Assembly (NCBI GenBank): GCA_905214875.1
Contig: CAJMNR010000027.1
Location: 1 to 59,585 of the forward strand
Direction of reading: 5' to 3'
From: an uncultured bacterium
GTDB lineage: Bacteria > Bacillota > Clostridia > Lachnospirales > Lachnospiraceae
DNA: 59,585 nt
Part shown: in pieces, positions 43,512 through 52,608 of the stretch
How the letters are laid out: every line of letters starts with the position of its first letter
How positions within the stretch are numbered: position 1 is the first letter of the stretch
Position numbers and translations under genes: made by a program
Notes under the pieces: generated by a model
The model's database searches: none
What the model was told of the DNA's origin: nothing
Seen by the model: only the letters and a program-made list of their open reading frames with translations

Positions 43512-45005
43512 CTAATCTATAAGTGTAGCCGCATGCATGATTTTCTCCTGTGTAGCTTCGGAAATATCCAGTTCCCCGGTTTTTCTTCCTTCACACATTA
43601 CGATAATACGGTCACTCATTCTAAGTACTTCTGACATCTCAGAGGAAATCATAATGATGGATTTTCCTTCTTCCACCAACTCATTCATCAAGTGATAGAT
43701 TTCACTCTTTGCACCTACATCGATACCTCTTGTAGGTTCATCAAATATCAGAATATCGCAGTTACGTACCAGCCATTTTGCAATGACTACTTTTTGCTGG
43801 TTACCACCTGAAAGGTTGACTACGAGCTGATCTACCGATGGAGTCTTCGTCTTTAATGATTTTACATACTTTAATGCAACTTCATTTTCTTTCTTCTTGT
43901 TGATGAAAATCCCCTTTACAAACTGTTCCATCGTTGCCATTGTAGAGTTCTCTGCAACTGATTTTCCAACAACGATACCATAACGCTTTCTATCCTCTGA
44001 TAAATACCCAATGCCATGTTCTACAGCATCTTGTGGCGTCTTGATTTCAACCTTTTTCCCATTTACGAAGATTTCTCCACTATCCTTTGGATCTGCTCCA
44101 AATAGGGCTCTTGCAGTTTCTGTTCTTCCTGCACCCATCAGTCCTGAGAAACCAAGGATTTCTCCTTTATGTAATTCAAAGCTTACATCCCTTACCATCT
44201 TGCCGGCATTCAGATGTTCTACCCGTAATACGACAGGTGCGTCTTTCTTTACATTGCTCTCTGTCTTAGGCTCTTCATAAATAACACGACCAACCATCAT
44301 ATTGATGATGTCATCCTTTGTGCTTTCCTTTGTAATAAGATTCCCTACATAAGCGCCATCACGCATAACGGTTACACGGTCTGTGATGACTTTGATTTCA
44401 TCCATTCTATGGGAAATATAAACGATTCCAAGTCCTTTTTCCCTTAAGTCACGAATAATCTTAAATAGTTGCTCAATCTCTGCTTCAGTCAGTGCAGCGG
44501 ATGGTTCATCAAAGATGATGACTTTTGCTTCATGAGAGATTGCCTTTGCGATTTCACACATTTGCTGTTTACCAACAGTAAGGTTTCCCATTGTCTCCGC
44601 AGGATCAATGTCGATATTCAATCGTTCAAATAACTTCTTTGCCTCTTCGTTCATCTTCTTATCATTGATGAGCTTTCCATTCATCATTTCACGACCAATA
44701 AAGATATTCTGAGCTACGGTCAGATGGTTCATCATATTAAGTTCCTGATGCACGATTACGATTCCGGCAGCCTGGGCCTCTCTTGGATTCGTAAAGGTTA
44801 CTTCTTTCCCTTCATAGGTAATCGAACCACTGTCCTTGGAGTAGATGCCTGTCAATACTTTCATAAGTGTTGACTTTCCTGCACCATTTTCTCCCATCAG
44901 TGCATGTACTTCTCCTTTTTTTACTTCTAAGTTAACATGATCAAGTGCATGTACCCCTGGAAATGATTTATCTATATCCTTCATTGTTAATATTACTTCG
45001 CCCAC
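43512..45005 (-). CDS. Sugar ABC transporter ATP-binding protein (two NBDs)
   Basis: A 497-residue double ATPase of the RbsA type. NBD1 has Walker A GENGAGKSTLM (about 38-48), signature LTVGKQQMCEIAKAI, and Walker B VIIFDEPSAALT. NBD2 has a degenerate Walker A (GLMGAGRTET) and signature LSGGNQQKVVIAKWL with LIFDEPTRGIDVG. The start is GTG at 45005, seven bases after AGGAAGG. It is placed between two permease genes, six bases before the downstream one by the longer start. Confidence 0.94.
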   Translation of the reverse strand: MGEVILTMKDIDKSFPGVHALDHVNLEVKKGEVHALMGENGAGKSTLMKVLTGIYSKDSGSITYEGKEVTFTNPREAQAAGIVIVHQELNMMNHLTVAQNIFIGREMMNGKLINDKKMNEEAKKLFERLNIDIDPAETMGNLTVGKQQMCEIAKAISHEAKVIIFDEPSAALTEAEIEQLFKIIRDLREKGLGIVYISHRMDEIKVITDRVTVMRDGAYVGNLITKESTKDDIINMMVGRVIYEEPKTESNVKKDAPVVLRVEHLNAGKMVRDVSFELHKGEILGFSGLMGAGRTETARALFGADPKDSGEIFVNGKKVEIKTPQDAVEHGIGYLSEDRKRYGIVVGKSVAENSTMATMEQFVKGIFINKKKENEVALKYVKSLKTKTPSVDQLVVNLSGGNQQKVVIAKWLVRNCDILIFDEPTRGIDVGAKSEIYHLMNELVEEGKSIIMISSEMSEVLRMSDRIIVMCEGRKTGELDISEATQEKIMHAATLID

Positions 45006-45035
45006 GTTCTCACCTTCCTATTCTCTTTTAACGAT

Positions 45036-46019
45036 CTAATTTTTACGCTTTCTGCTTCGAACATCCGCATAAACTGCTGCCAATACGATTATACCGGTAA
45101 TGACATACTGCCAGTCTTTTTGGAAGCCCATTGCAAGAATTCCTTCTTGTAACAGCGAAATGATCATTGTACCTATGAACGTTCCTCCAATGGATGCAAT
45201 ACCGCCTGCCATTGAGGTTCCGCCCATAACACAACTTGCGATTGCTTCATTGTTAAAAGTATCTCCTAGTCCAGGTTGAACTGTCGTGTAAGCTCCTACA
45301 TATGCAATTGCTGCGATTCCTGCTAACGTACCGCAGATGACATATGCTAGCATCTCCCACTTCTTCACATTGACGCCTGATAAACGAACGGCTTCTTTAT
45401 TACTGCCAAGGCTTAAGATATAACGCCCTGCCTTAGTCTTATTTAAAATGATTGCGCAAATGATAGCGACTATGATGAGTACGATAAGTCCTGTCGGAAT
45501 ACTTCGGTCTGCAACGGTGATTTTTACAAACTTACGGAAAGTTCCGTTTTCCTGGACTGCTTGAGGCCAGCTGATTGATTGGGTCTTAGTAAAGACCGAT
45601 CCAATACCTTTTGCTAACATCATGCTTGCCATGGATGTGATAAAGGATGGCATCTTAAGATACGCTACCAAGAATCCATTTAAACATCCAAATGCTGTAC
45701 CAACCAAGATTGTAATCAGTAGCGAAAGCCATAATGGATAGTCTGATTTTGTAAGAAATTCTCCTCCAATCAGTGCCGCACAAAACATTACAGGACCGAT
45801 GGAGAAATCAATTCCTCCTGTGGCAATAACAAAGGTTACGCCGATTGCTAAGAATCCTAAAAAGTACGCATAATTTAACGCACTTAAAATTCTTGAGTAG
45901 CTTAGGAAGGTAGGACTTAGGATTGCAAAAATGACATACATAAGCAGTAATACGCCAATAAGAACAATTCTGTTGAATCCTACTTTCTTTACAAACTTGT
46001 TATTTTTGAACTTTTCCAC
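45036..46019 (-). CDS. Sugar ABC transporter permease (RbsC family), first copy
   Basis: A 327-residue permease with about ten helices and IATGGIDFSIGPVMFCAALIGG, paralogous to the 42489 permease (shared KTKAGRYILSLGSNKEAVRLSGVN-type loop, in pieces). First gene of the importer operon, after a promoter with a good -10 at 46100-46105. The sensing trio is directly upstream. Confidence 0.9.
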   Translation of the reverse strand: MEKFKNNKFVKKVGFNRIVLIGVLLLMYVIFAILSPTFLSYSRILSALNYAYFLGFLAIGVTFVIATGGIDFSIGPVMFCAALIGGEFLTKSDYPLWLSLLITILVGTAFGCLNGFLVAYLKMPSFITSMASMMLAKGIGSVFTKTQSISWPQAVQENGTFRKFVKITVADRSIPTGLIVLIIVAIICAIILNKTKAGRYILSLGSNKEAVRLSGVNVKKWEMLAYVICGTLAGIAAIAYVGAYTTVQPGLGDTFNNEAIASCVMGGTSMAGGIASIGGTFIGTMIISLLQEGILAMGFQKDWQYVITGIIVLAAVYADVRSRKRKN

Positions 46020-46099
46020 TTCTCATTCCTCCTATTTTATTAGTACATACTTCGTACCACCTATACTTTTGAGATGGAGCTTTTCTCTTTTATGCTCTA

Positions 46100-46128
46100 A
46101 TTATAGGGTTGGAGGCCTAAAATAGAAA
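46100..46128 (-). promoter_or_regulatory. Probable activator-dependent promoter of the sugar importer
   Basis: TATAAT on the minus strand (46100-46105) with no recognisable -35, in the 131-base gap between the sensor binding protein and the importer. That fits a promoter activated by the AraC-type response regulator encoded nearby. Confidence 0.45.
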
Positions 46129-46150
46129 TTAATTATCTTCCTTAAAAAGG

Positions 46151-47143
46151 TTAATTTTTTCCACCATCAAATGGAAATAATAACTTTTGATTCTGCTCAT
46201 TATAAAGATTGCCTAGATTGATTAATTTGGACCCGGAATCAATCACTTTATCAATCTTTTCGCCCCTAAGTAGACGTACAGTCTGCTGAATTCCCATATA
46301 TCCCATATTAAATGGTTCTTGTACGGCAATCCCTTTAATAATTCCCTCTTCCATTAATTGAATCTCTTCATTCGAATTATCAAATCCCACCATGGTAATC
46401 TGATCTTGCTTCTTATACTCCTTGATGGCCCTTGCCGCACCGACAGCTGACGGCTCATTGAGTCCTACTACCATCTTAAGATCTGGATATTTCTTAATCA
46501 TTTCAACCGTAAGTTCATACGCCTTTAGAAAGATGGAGCCGCTGTAGACGACTTCCTGTATTCCTGACGCCTTATCTCCAAGTCCTTCCTTTAGCCCTTC
46601 TTGACGGTCTAGCGAAGTAGATGCTTCCTTTACATGCCCCACCACCACGATCTGATCTCCTGCATTTATAAATTGGGCAGCATAGGTTCCTAAGTTTTTT
46701 GCGGCAATACGATTGTCAGTCGCAACGACTAAATCCTCAATTTCCTCATCGACAACAGAATCGATTAGTACTAGCTTGATTCCATTTTCCTTTACCTTTT
46801 TGAGCATCGCAGTGTTATCGCTATAGGTGCACGCAGAGACTAAGATTGCGTCCGGCTTTTCCAAAATGGCCTGCTCGATCAACTCATTCTGCTTTTCATA
46901 CTGTTCCTCATTGTCGGGCGATAAGATCTCAAGCTCCACTCCATATTCCTCGGAGGCCATCTTTGCCCCTTCGATTAACGATGTCCAAAAATTATTGCCC
47001 TGTTCCTCGGATTTTGGAATATACACCATTCGATACACCTTATCTGTATTCATATTAAGCCCCATATGGATACAGATATATATCGTTACACCAATTACAA
47101 GAATAATCATAAGGGTCATCCATCTCTGACTGCTACGTTTCAT
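46151..47143 (-). CDS. Membrane-anchored sugar-sensing binding protein
   Basis: A 330-residue periplasmic-binding fold with an uncleaved N-terminal helix (about 9-29) instead of a lipobox: YIPKSEEQGNNFWTSLIEGA, KPDAILVSACTYSD, VVGLNEPSAVGAARAI and TMVGFDNSNEEIQL. It overlaps the histidine kinase gene by 11 bases. In clostridia XylFII is a membrane-tethered binding protein that presents sugar to the LytS kinase; the same order and fold suggest this one is the sensory subunit of the kinase, not the importer's. Confidence 0.85.
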   Translation of the reverse strand: MKRSSQRWMTLMIILVIGVTIYICIHMGLNMNTDKVYRMVYIPKSEEQGNNFWTSLIEGAKMASEEYGVELEILSPDNEEQYEKQNELIEQAILEKPDAILVSACTYSDNTAMLKKVKENGIKLVLIDSVVDEEIEDLVVATDNRIAAKNLGTYAAQFINAGDQIVVVGHVKEASTSLDRQEGLKEGLGDKASGIQEVVYSGSIFLKAYELTVEMIKKYPDLKMVVGLNEPSAVGAARAIKEYKKQDQITMVGFDNSNEEIQLMEEGIIKGIAVQEPFNMGYMGIQQTVRLLRGEKIDKVIDSGSKLINLGNLYNEQNQKLLFPFDGGKN

Positions 47144-48938
47144 ATAATTCCTCCTTGTCTTCTGCTGGTATCCGAATCGTTACTTTTGTCCCTTCCCCTT
47201 TCTTACTTTCATAAGTAAGTCCGTAGTCCATGCCGTAGTATAACTGAAGCCGCCGTTGGACATTGTAGACGCCAACTCCGTTAGAGCGATAATTCACCTT
47301 ATGTTTTTCAAAGATATGGGCAATGGTTTCTTCCTCCATTCCGACTCCATTGTCTGCCACTTCGATATAGATACACCTTCCTTTTTGATATCCCCGTATC
47401 GTAAGAAGTCCTAAGCTTTCCTTATACTTGATTCCGTGATAAATGGCATTTTCCACGATTGGCTGTAAGACAAGCTTGATAATTCGATTCTTTAGGATTT
47501 CAGGTTCCATGCTAATCTCATACTCTAGTTTATCTTTATAACGCATCTTTTGAATGGTTAAGTAACTCTTTATGTAATCCACTTCCTGGCGCAATAACAA
47601 AACCTCATTTTCATTGCCTATGGTCTGCCTTAGTAGCTTTGCCAAGGCTGCCGTCATCGTAACGACCTCTTCCATGTTTTGTCCTTCTGCCATCCATATG
47701 ATAGAATCTAATGTGTTATATAAAAAATGTGGATTTATCTGTGACTGCAGCGCCCGCATCTCACTTTTTCGAAGTTCCTCCTGCTCCTTGATAATCTGCT
47801 CCATTAATGCCCTGATTTTTATGGTCATCTTATTAAATGACTCACTAAGGTTTCCGATTTCATTATTGGTAATCAGCTTTGGACTGACCTGTTCGAATTC
47901 GCCTTCTTCTACTTTCTTCATGGAATCACGAAGTACGGCTACCGGACTTGTAATCCCTTTTACAATCTGGTTGGCCGTCACCAGTGCAAGTATCAAGATT
48001 ATGGCTGCAACAATGGCATAAATGATTTTTGCCTGATTGCTTGTCTTTAACAATTCCGATGTATAGGCAGTACCGACAACAATCCATCCTGTCTTTTCTG
48101 ATTTGGAGATCGTAAAGAGTTTCTCTTCTCCGTCTACGCTTTCAATCAAGTGATTGCTATCACAAGTTAAGATCTCGCTAACGACTTCGCTTTTCAGCCC
48201 TCCATAGATTAACTGCTGTTGTGGATGATAAATTAAGTTGCCGTCCTTATCGAGGATAAAGATATACCCTTGTTCTCCAATTTTATTGTTATTACATAAA
48301 TCACTGATTGCACTATAGTTTAGGTCTATAAAGAACAAGCCCTTCTTCTCGTTGCTCTTTGGATCTGTAAGCACTTTGCTAAGCGTGATTACCCAGTTGT
48401 AATTGTTCTTTATGACATTTTGCACATGGGAGGAAGATAAGGCTGTGCCACTTGTTGCACTCATGGCATCCTTGTACCATCCCTGCTCTTCTAAATGTGC
48501 ATATTCATTAAGTTTTACTGTTTTATTGTTGATAATATACTCTCCATCGTTTGTAAAGACACCAATATTGGAAATATCCTTCCGTCCTTCTTTTACCGTC
48601 TTATATTGAGCAAGAATACGGTTCTTTTGCTGTGCTTTCTCGACATCCGTAAGCTTTGTATCAAACAAGAACTTCTTCATATCACTATCCGCTGAAAAGA
48701 CATACGAGATATTCTCCATGTAATCAATATAGGAATCGATATCATAGTTCACTTGATTGATTAGTCTTGACGTATCATCAATGGAATTGGTAAGCACTGC
48801 TTTTTCTGTGAAATGAAGTGCCACGAGCAAAAAGGTAACAAGTGCTAGCACGATCAAGATAGAAAACGAAAACTGAATCGCCGTCTTGATGCTGTAAAAC
48901 TGCTTTATCCTACCTCTTGAACCAATGTTTTTCTTCAT
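47133..48938 (-). CDS. Sensor histidine kinase, LytS/YesM type
   Basis: A 601-residue kinase: TM1 at about 18-41, an extracellular Cache-like domain (about 45-295, YIFILDKDGNLIYHPQ), TM2 at about 304-323, HAMP at about 325-375, the His_kinase domain with the phosphorylated His near 404 in INPHFLYNTLDSI, and a HATPase (QPIVENAIYHG, DNGVGM, GVGVYNVQRRL). I start at the ATG at 48938 (GAAGGG upstream, four bases after the response regulator stop). Its partner is the AraC-type regulator just upstream; its sensory protein is downstream. Confidence 0.93.
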   Translation of the reverse strand: MKKNIGSRGRIKQFYSIKTAIQFSFSILIVLALVTFLLVALHFTEKAVLTNSIDDTSRLINQVNYDIDSYIDYMENISYVFSADSDMKKFLFDTKLTDVEKAQQKNRILAQYKTVKEGRKDISNIGVFTNDGEYIINNKTVKLNEYAHLEEQGWYKDAMSATSGTALSSSHVQNVIKNNYNWVITLSKVLTDPKSNEKKGLFFIDLNYSAISDLCNNNKIGEQGYIFILDKDGNLIYHPQQQLIYGGLKSEVVSEILTCDSNHLIESVDGEEKLFTISKSEKTGWIVVGTAYTSELLKTSNQAKIIYAIVAAIILILALVTANQIVKGITSPVAVLRDSMKKVEEGEFEQVSPKLITNNEIGNLSESFNKMTIKIRALMEQIIKEQEELRKSEMRALQSQINPHFLYNTLDSIIWMAEGQNMEEVVTMTAALAKLLRQTIGNENEVLLLRQEVDYIKSYLTIQKMRYKDKLEYEISMEPEILKNRIIKLVLQPIVENAIYHGIKYKESLGLLTIRGYQKGRCIYIEVADNGVGMEEETIAHIFEKHKVNYRSNGVGVYNVQRRLQLYYGMDYGLTYESKKGEGTKVTIRIPAEDKEELYET

Positions 48939-48942
48939 ATGA

Positions 48943-50562
48943 TCATTTTCCCTTCGCATAGGTCTTTGGTGTTTTTCCTGTTACTTTCTTAAAACATACA
49001 CTGAAATAATGAGGATCACTAAATCCCACCCGTTCTGCAATCTCATAATTTTTTAACGTCGTCTTAGACAGCAGCTCTTTTGCCTTCTCCATTCGAATTC
49101 CAATGACTACTTCCATAAAGGTCGAACCTGTCGCCTCTTTAAAAATTGTACTAAAATGGCTTGTGCTGACATTGAGATAGGAACAGACGGAATTCAGGCT
49201 AAGCTCTGGATCTGCATAATTCTTCTTGATATACTCTAATGCCTGGGATGCTTGCCGCCTTCTGCTGGAACATTTCATATCTGCTAAGAGTTTAAGCACT
49301 AATGTGGCATATTCTTGCACCTCTCCTTGCATCTCTAAAAAAGTATTGCTATTTGCAATTCTTTGTAAGACTTCTTCCTTCTTTCCCGTATCTATGTCTT
49401 CCTCTTGTTTTACCTCACGCAATACATCGTAAATCGTTCGAATCGTCTGCTGCAGATACATGCACGTTCGATTTTTTCCTATATAGCTTTGCTTGATTTC
49501 CACTGCTATGTTATCAAGCACGGCTTCTACTGCTTTACTCTCTCCAGCCCTAACTGCCTGAGATAATTCCTCTAGCTTGCTCTCTAATTCGATATCCTTA
49601 TTCAGTTCTCCTTTTTTCTCTTCCATGTCGAGGACCATCTGATTGCCTAACAGATACCAGTAATTTAACACCTCTGTTGCATTCTTATATGACTCTGACA
49701 GGTCACTAATCTCTTTTACATAGGTTCCAAGTCCGCAGGATACTGTAAAATTCATTAATGCTGCTACGCTCTTTTGAATCTTTTCACACATCTCTTTGGC
49801 AGTCCCCATGGCTTCTTGTTTTTTATTTGTCTGGATTAACAGGCATACTTGATTATCTTTGTCCTGAAATGCCATTCCCAATCCATAATCATGTATGATT
49901 TCGTTACATATATTTTCTACTGCAAATGCCATCAGCACGCTTTGCTGTTTGACATTTCTATCTATTTCAAAAAAATCTGCATATAGGTCGATGCCTATGA
50001 TGACCACTCGATAATATGCCGATTGAAAGGTGATTCCCATATTCTCTAATTCCTTCAATGTCTCTTTTGTATCCTGGGTTCCTAGTACAAGTCTTGATAA
50101 TGCCTTAGACAAGATCAACGATTTATTTTTCTTATACGTATCATATCCTTTGCTAAGTACGTTAATCTTTTCCTCTTCCTTACGTTTCTCATCCAATTTT
50201 TCCTTCACTCTTGTGAGTACATCCGATAATTCCCTTGCCGTCACTGGCTTTAATATATACTCTGCCACACGATATTTTATTGCTTTCTTCGCATATTCAA
50301 ATTCTTCAAATCCACTAAAAATGATAATTGCAACTTCTGGATAGTTTTCATATAGATATCTGCTAAGTTCCATTCCGTCCATATAAGGCATACAGATATC
50401 GGTAAGTACGATATCCACAGCATGAGTTTCGATGTATTCCTTGGCTTGTTTTCCATTTTCACAGTCATTTACTAATTCGCATCCGAGTTCGTTCCAATGC
50501 ATGTTTTCTCGGATTGCATGACGAACCAATATTTCATCATCCACTAATAAAACTTTGTACAT
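48943..50562 (-). CDS. AraC-type response regulator (YesN family)
   Basis: A 539-residue regulator: receiver domain 1-115 with Asp9/10, phosphoacceptor Asp55 in VLTDICMP and Lys105; a long linker; C-terminal AraC DNA-binding domain (about 435-535) with two HTHs (LSLNSVCSYLNVSTSHFSTIF, and YEIAERVGFSDPHYFSVCFKK). First gene of the regulator-kinase-sensor trio. It likely activates the importer promoter at 46100 and may activate its own unit. Confidence 0.94.
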   Translation of the reverse strand: MYKVLLVDDEILVRHAIRENMHWNELGCELVNDCENGKQAKEYIETHAVDIVLTDICMPYMDGMELSRYLYENYPEVAIIIFSGFEEFEYAKKAIKYRVAEYILKPVTARELSDVLTRVKEKLDEKRKEEEKINVLSKGYDTYKKNKSLILSKALSRLVLGTQDTKETLKELENMGITFQSAYYRVVIIGIDLYADFFEIDRNVKQQSVLMAFAVENICNEIIHDYGLGMAFQDKDNQVCLLIQTNKKQEAMGTAKEMCEKIQKSVAALMNFTVSCGLGTYVKEISDLSESYKNATEVLNYWYLLGNQMVLDMEEKKGELNKDIELESKLEELSQAVRAGESKAVEAVLDNIAVEIKQSYIGKNRTCMYLQQTIRTIYDVLREVKQEEDIDTGKKEEVLQRIANSNTFLEMQGEVQEYATLVLKLLADMKCSSRRRQASQALEYIKKNYADPELSLNSVCSYLNVSTSHFSTIFKEATGSTFMEVVIGIRMEKAKELLSKTTLKNYEIAERVGFSDPHYFSVCFKKVTGKTPKTYAKGK

Positions 50563-50599
50563 TTTATCACCTTTGCTTCTGATTATTTTTATAACACAG

Positions 50600-50636
50600 A
50601 AAGGAAATCACCTTTCTTACAAAGGTAATTTCCTTA
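50600..50636 (-). terminator. Terminator of the polyol catabolic operon
   Basis: Stem GGAAATTACCTTT/AAAGGTGATTTCC (13 bases, one mismatch) at 50603-50633, five-base loop, TTT on the minus strand. It separates the catabolic genes from the sensing trio. Confidence 0.65.
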
Positions 50637-50643
50637 TTTACTG

Positions 50644-51651
50644 CTATTTTACAATGAATCCATCTTCGTCCCATAAGTCATGCCAGTCATTTGCTCCCGG
50701 CCATAAGAATACTTGGCCTTTTACTAGACGATTGTTTCTCTCAAGTGTAGCGATTTTTTTCATTTCCTCCTCGTTAAGTGGCTCCGTCAAGGTAGACTCT
50801 AGATTGCTTCTGTATTCATTCTCATGAATAGAGAATGGAATTGGAATCTGTCCTCGCTGTACGGCCCATTTTAAAGCAACCACTGCTGGATGAACGCCGT
50901 GCGCTTCGGCAATTTCCTTCATGATTGGTGTCTGGATATCGGCAATATCCTCAGGCATCATATCCCGTTCTGGCCTTGTTGGAGAACCGATTGGCATAAA
51001 CCCTACCGGTTGAATCTGGTGTTCACATAGATAATCATAAAGCGCCTGCTGTTGAAAACATGGGTGCAATTCCATCTCACAGACAGCTGGCTGAATCTTT
51101 AGTTTTGGAAGCACTGCCTCTAATTTTGGAATCGTCATATTGGAGATACCGATATGTTTTACCTTTCCTTCTTCCACCAATGCTTCTACTTGTCTGTATG
51201 TATCTAAAAACTCTTCCTCGCTAAATGGCTTGGAATCCGGGTTACGTGAATTTACATCACAGCCTGGTGCATGATAGTTTGCAAATGGCCAATGGATAAA
51301 ATAGATATCGATATAGCCAGCCTTCAAATCCTCAATACTCTTATTGCAAGCCTCTGCCACATGGCGATGCATATCATTCCATACCTTTGTCATGATTACC
51401 AAGTCTTCACGTTTTACAACCCCTTCATCGTATGCATTCTGAAATACTTCGCCAATCTGAGCCTCATTACCGTAGCATGCCGCACAGTCAAACAGGCGGT
51501 ATCCGAAACGAATGGCTCCGTTTACTGCACTAGATACCTGTTCTGGCGTAAAGCGGTCGGAACCAAACGTTCCCATTCCCATACATGGAATCTCACTTCC
51601 ATCAAATAATACTTTCTTTGGCACTTTGGCCGTATCAATTGTTGTATTCAT
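50644..51651 (-). CDS. Aldo-keto reductase
   Basis: A 335-residue AKR-fold NADPH enzyme. Catalytic set: FDCAACYGNE (Asp54/Tyr59 region), VIMTKVW (Lys near 88) and FIHWP (His near 120); NADPH motif PIPFSIHENEYRSN near the C-terminus. Fifth gene of the catabolic operon, nine bases after the PfkB kinase. Within a polyol pathway it could interconvert an aldose and its alcohol. The typical (G)xIPKS motif here reads PIPFS, an alteration of the conserved lysine region that may affect cofactor preference. Confidence 0.88.
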   Translation of the reverse strand: MNTTIDTAKVPKKVLFDGSEIPCMGMGTFGSDRFTPEQVSSAVNGAIRFGYRLFDCAACYGNEAQIGEVFQNAYDEGVVKREDLVIMTKVWNDMHRHVAEACNKSIEDLKAGYIDIYFIHWPFANYHAPGCDVNSRNPDSKPFSEEEFLDTYRQVEALVEEGKVKHIGISNMTIPKLEAVLPKLKIQPAVCEMELHPCFQQQALYDYLCEHQIQPVGFMPIGSPTRPERDMMPEDIADIQTPIMKEIAEAHGVHPAVVALKWAVQRGQIPIPFSIHENEYRSNLESTLTEPLNEEEMKKIATLERNNRLVKGQVFLWPGANDWHDLWDEDGFIVK

Positions 51652-51660
51652 ACTTACCTC

Positions 51661-52596
51661 CTATTTTTCTAATTGCTTTATTGTAACTTGTGGCAACAGG
51701 CGTTCCATATCTTCTTTTACAAAGAACCCGGTTTCTTTTCGTAATGCAGCAGCTGCTGAAATGGCACTTGCCAAGCGAAGCGTCTCTTCCATGGTCATGC
51801 CCTTTTCAAAACCAATGGCAAACCCTGCAATCATGGAATCTCCGCAGCCAACCGTATTCACTGCATCGATCTTTGGCACAATGGCTTGATAGATTCCTTC
51901 TTCACAAACGACGATGGAACCATCGGCACCTAATGAGATGGCCACCACTTCGACACCTTTGTTATAGATTTCTTTAGCCGCTTGGACCAGTTCCTCCATC
52001 GTGTCACAAGTTTTTCCCGTCAACATACGAATCTCATCGATATTGGGCTTTACCATAGTTGGCTTGGCCTCGATTCCCATCTGAAGAAGCGTTCCACTTG
52101 TATCAAGGATGACTTTCTTTCCTGCCTGTTTCACAATACCTACTAAACGCTTATATGCATTCCCATCGAGGCCACTAGGTACGCTGCCTGATAAGTCAAC
52201 GACACTGGCGTTCTTTATCAACTGGTTAAATTGTGTGACAAACCCTTCGAATTCTTCCTCCGTTACAAAAAATCCTGGTTCAAGGAATTCTGTCTGTATC
52301 TTTTTTTCTTTATCCCATATATTAATGCACGATCTGCTTTCCGCCTTCAGATGGTAGAACACACTCTCAATCCCGAACTGTTTTAAATTCTCTTCTATGT
52401 AGTTTCCTGCATGACCTCCCGCAAATCCTGTTGCTACCACCTTGGCCCCTGCAATCGCTGCAGGCTTGGAAACATTTAGTCCTTTTCCTCCTGGCGTATA
52501 GCTACATTCCAGTACACGGTTGACTTCGCCGGCTAATGCATTCGTAACTACATATCGCTTATCAATTGCGGCATTTAACGTTACTGTTACAATCAT
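51661..52596 (-). CDS. 1-phosphofructokinase / tagatose-6-phosphate kinase family (PfkB)
   Basis: A 311-residue PfkB kinase of the FruK/LacC branch: TLNAAIDKRY (about 6-15), TPGGKGLNVSK (about 34-44) and the anion-hole motif NTVGCGDSMIAGFAIG with catalytic Asp near 255. GLNVSKP and GFAGG fit kinases that act on ketose phosphates. Placed between the dehydrogenase (12-base gap) and the reductase. In this operon it probably phosphorylates the ketose phosphate made by the GatD-like enzyme, giving a 1,6-bisphosphate for the aldolase. Confidence 0.88.
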   Translation of the reverse strand: MIVTVTLNAAIDKRYVVTNALAGEVNRVLECSYTPGGKGLNVSKPAAIAGAKVVATGFAGGHAGNYIEENLKQFGIESVFYHLKAESRSCINIWDKEKKIQTEFLEPGFFVTEEEFEGFVTQFNQLIKNASVVDLSGSVPSGLDGNAYKRLVGIVKQAGKKVILDTSGTLLQMGIEAKPTMVKPNIDEIRMLTGKTCDTMEELVQAAKEIYNKGVEVVAISLGADGSIVVCEEGIYQAIVPKIDAVNTVGCGDSMIAGFAIGFEKGMTMEETLRLASAISAAAALRKETGFFVKEDMERLLPQVTIKQLEK

Positions 52597-52608
52597 GTTC
52601 TTCTCTCC

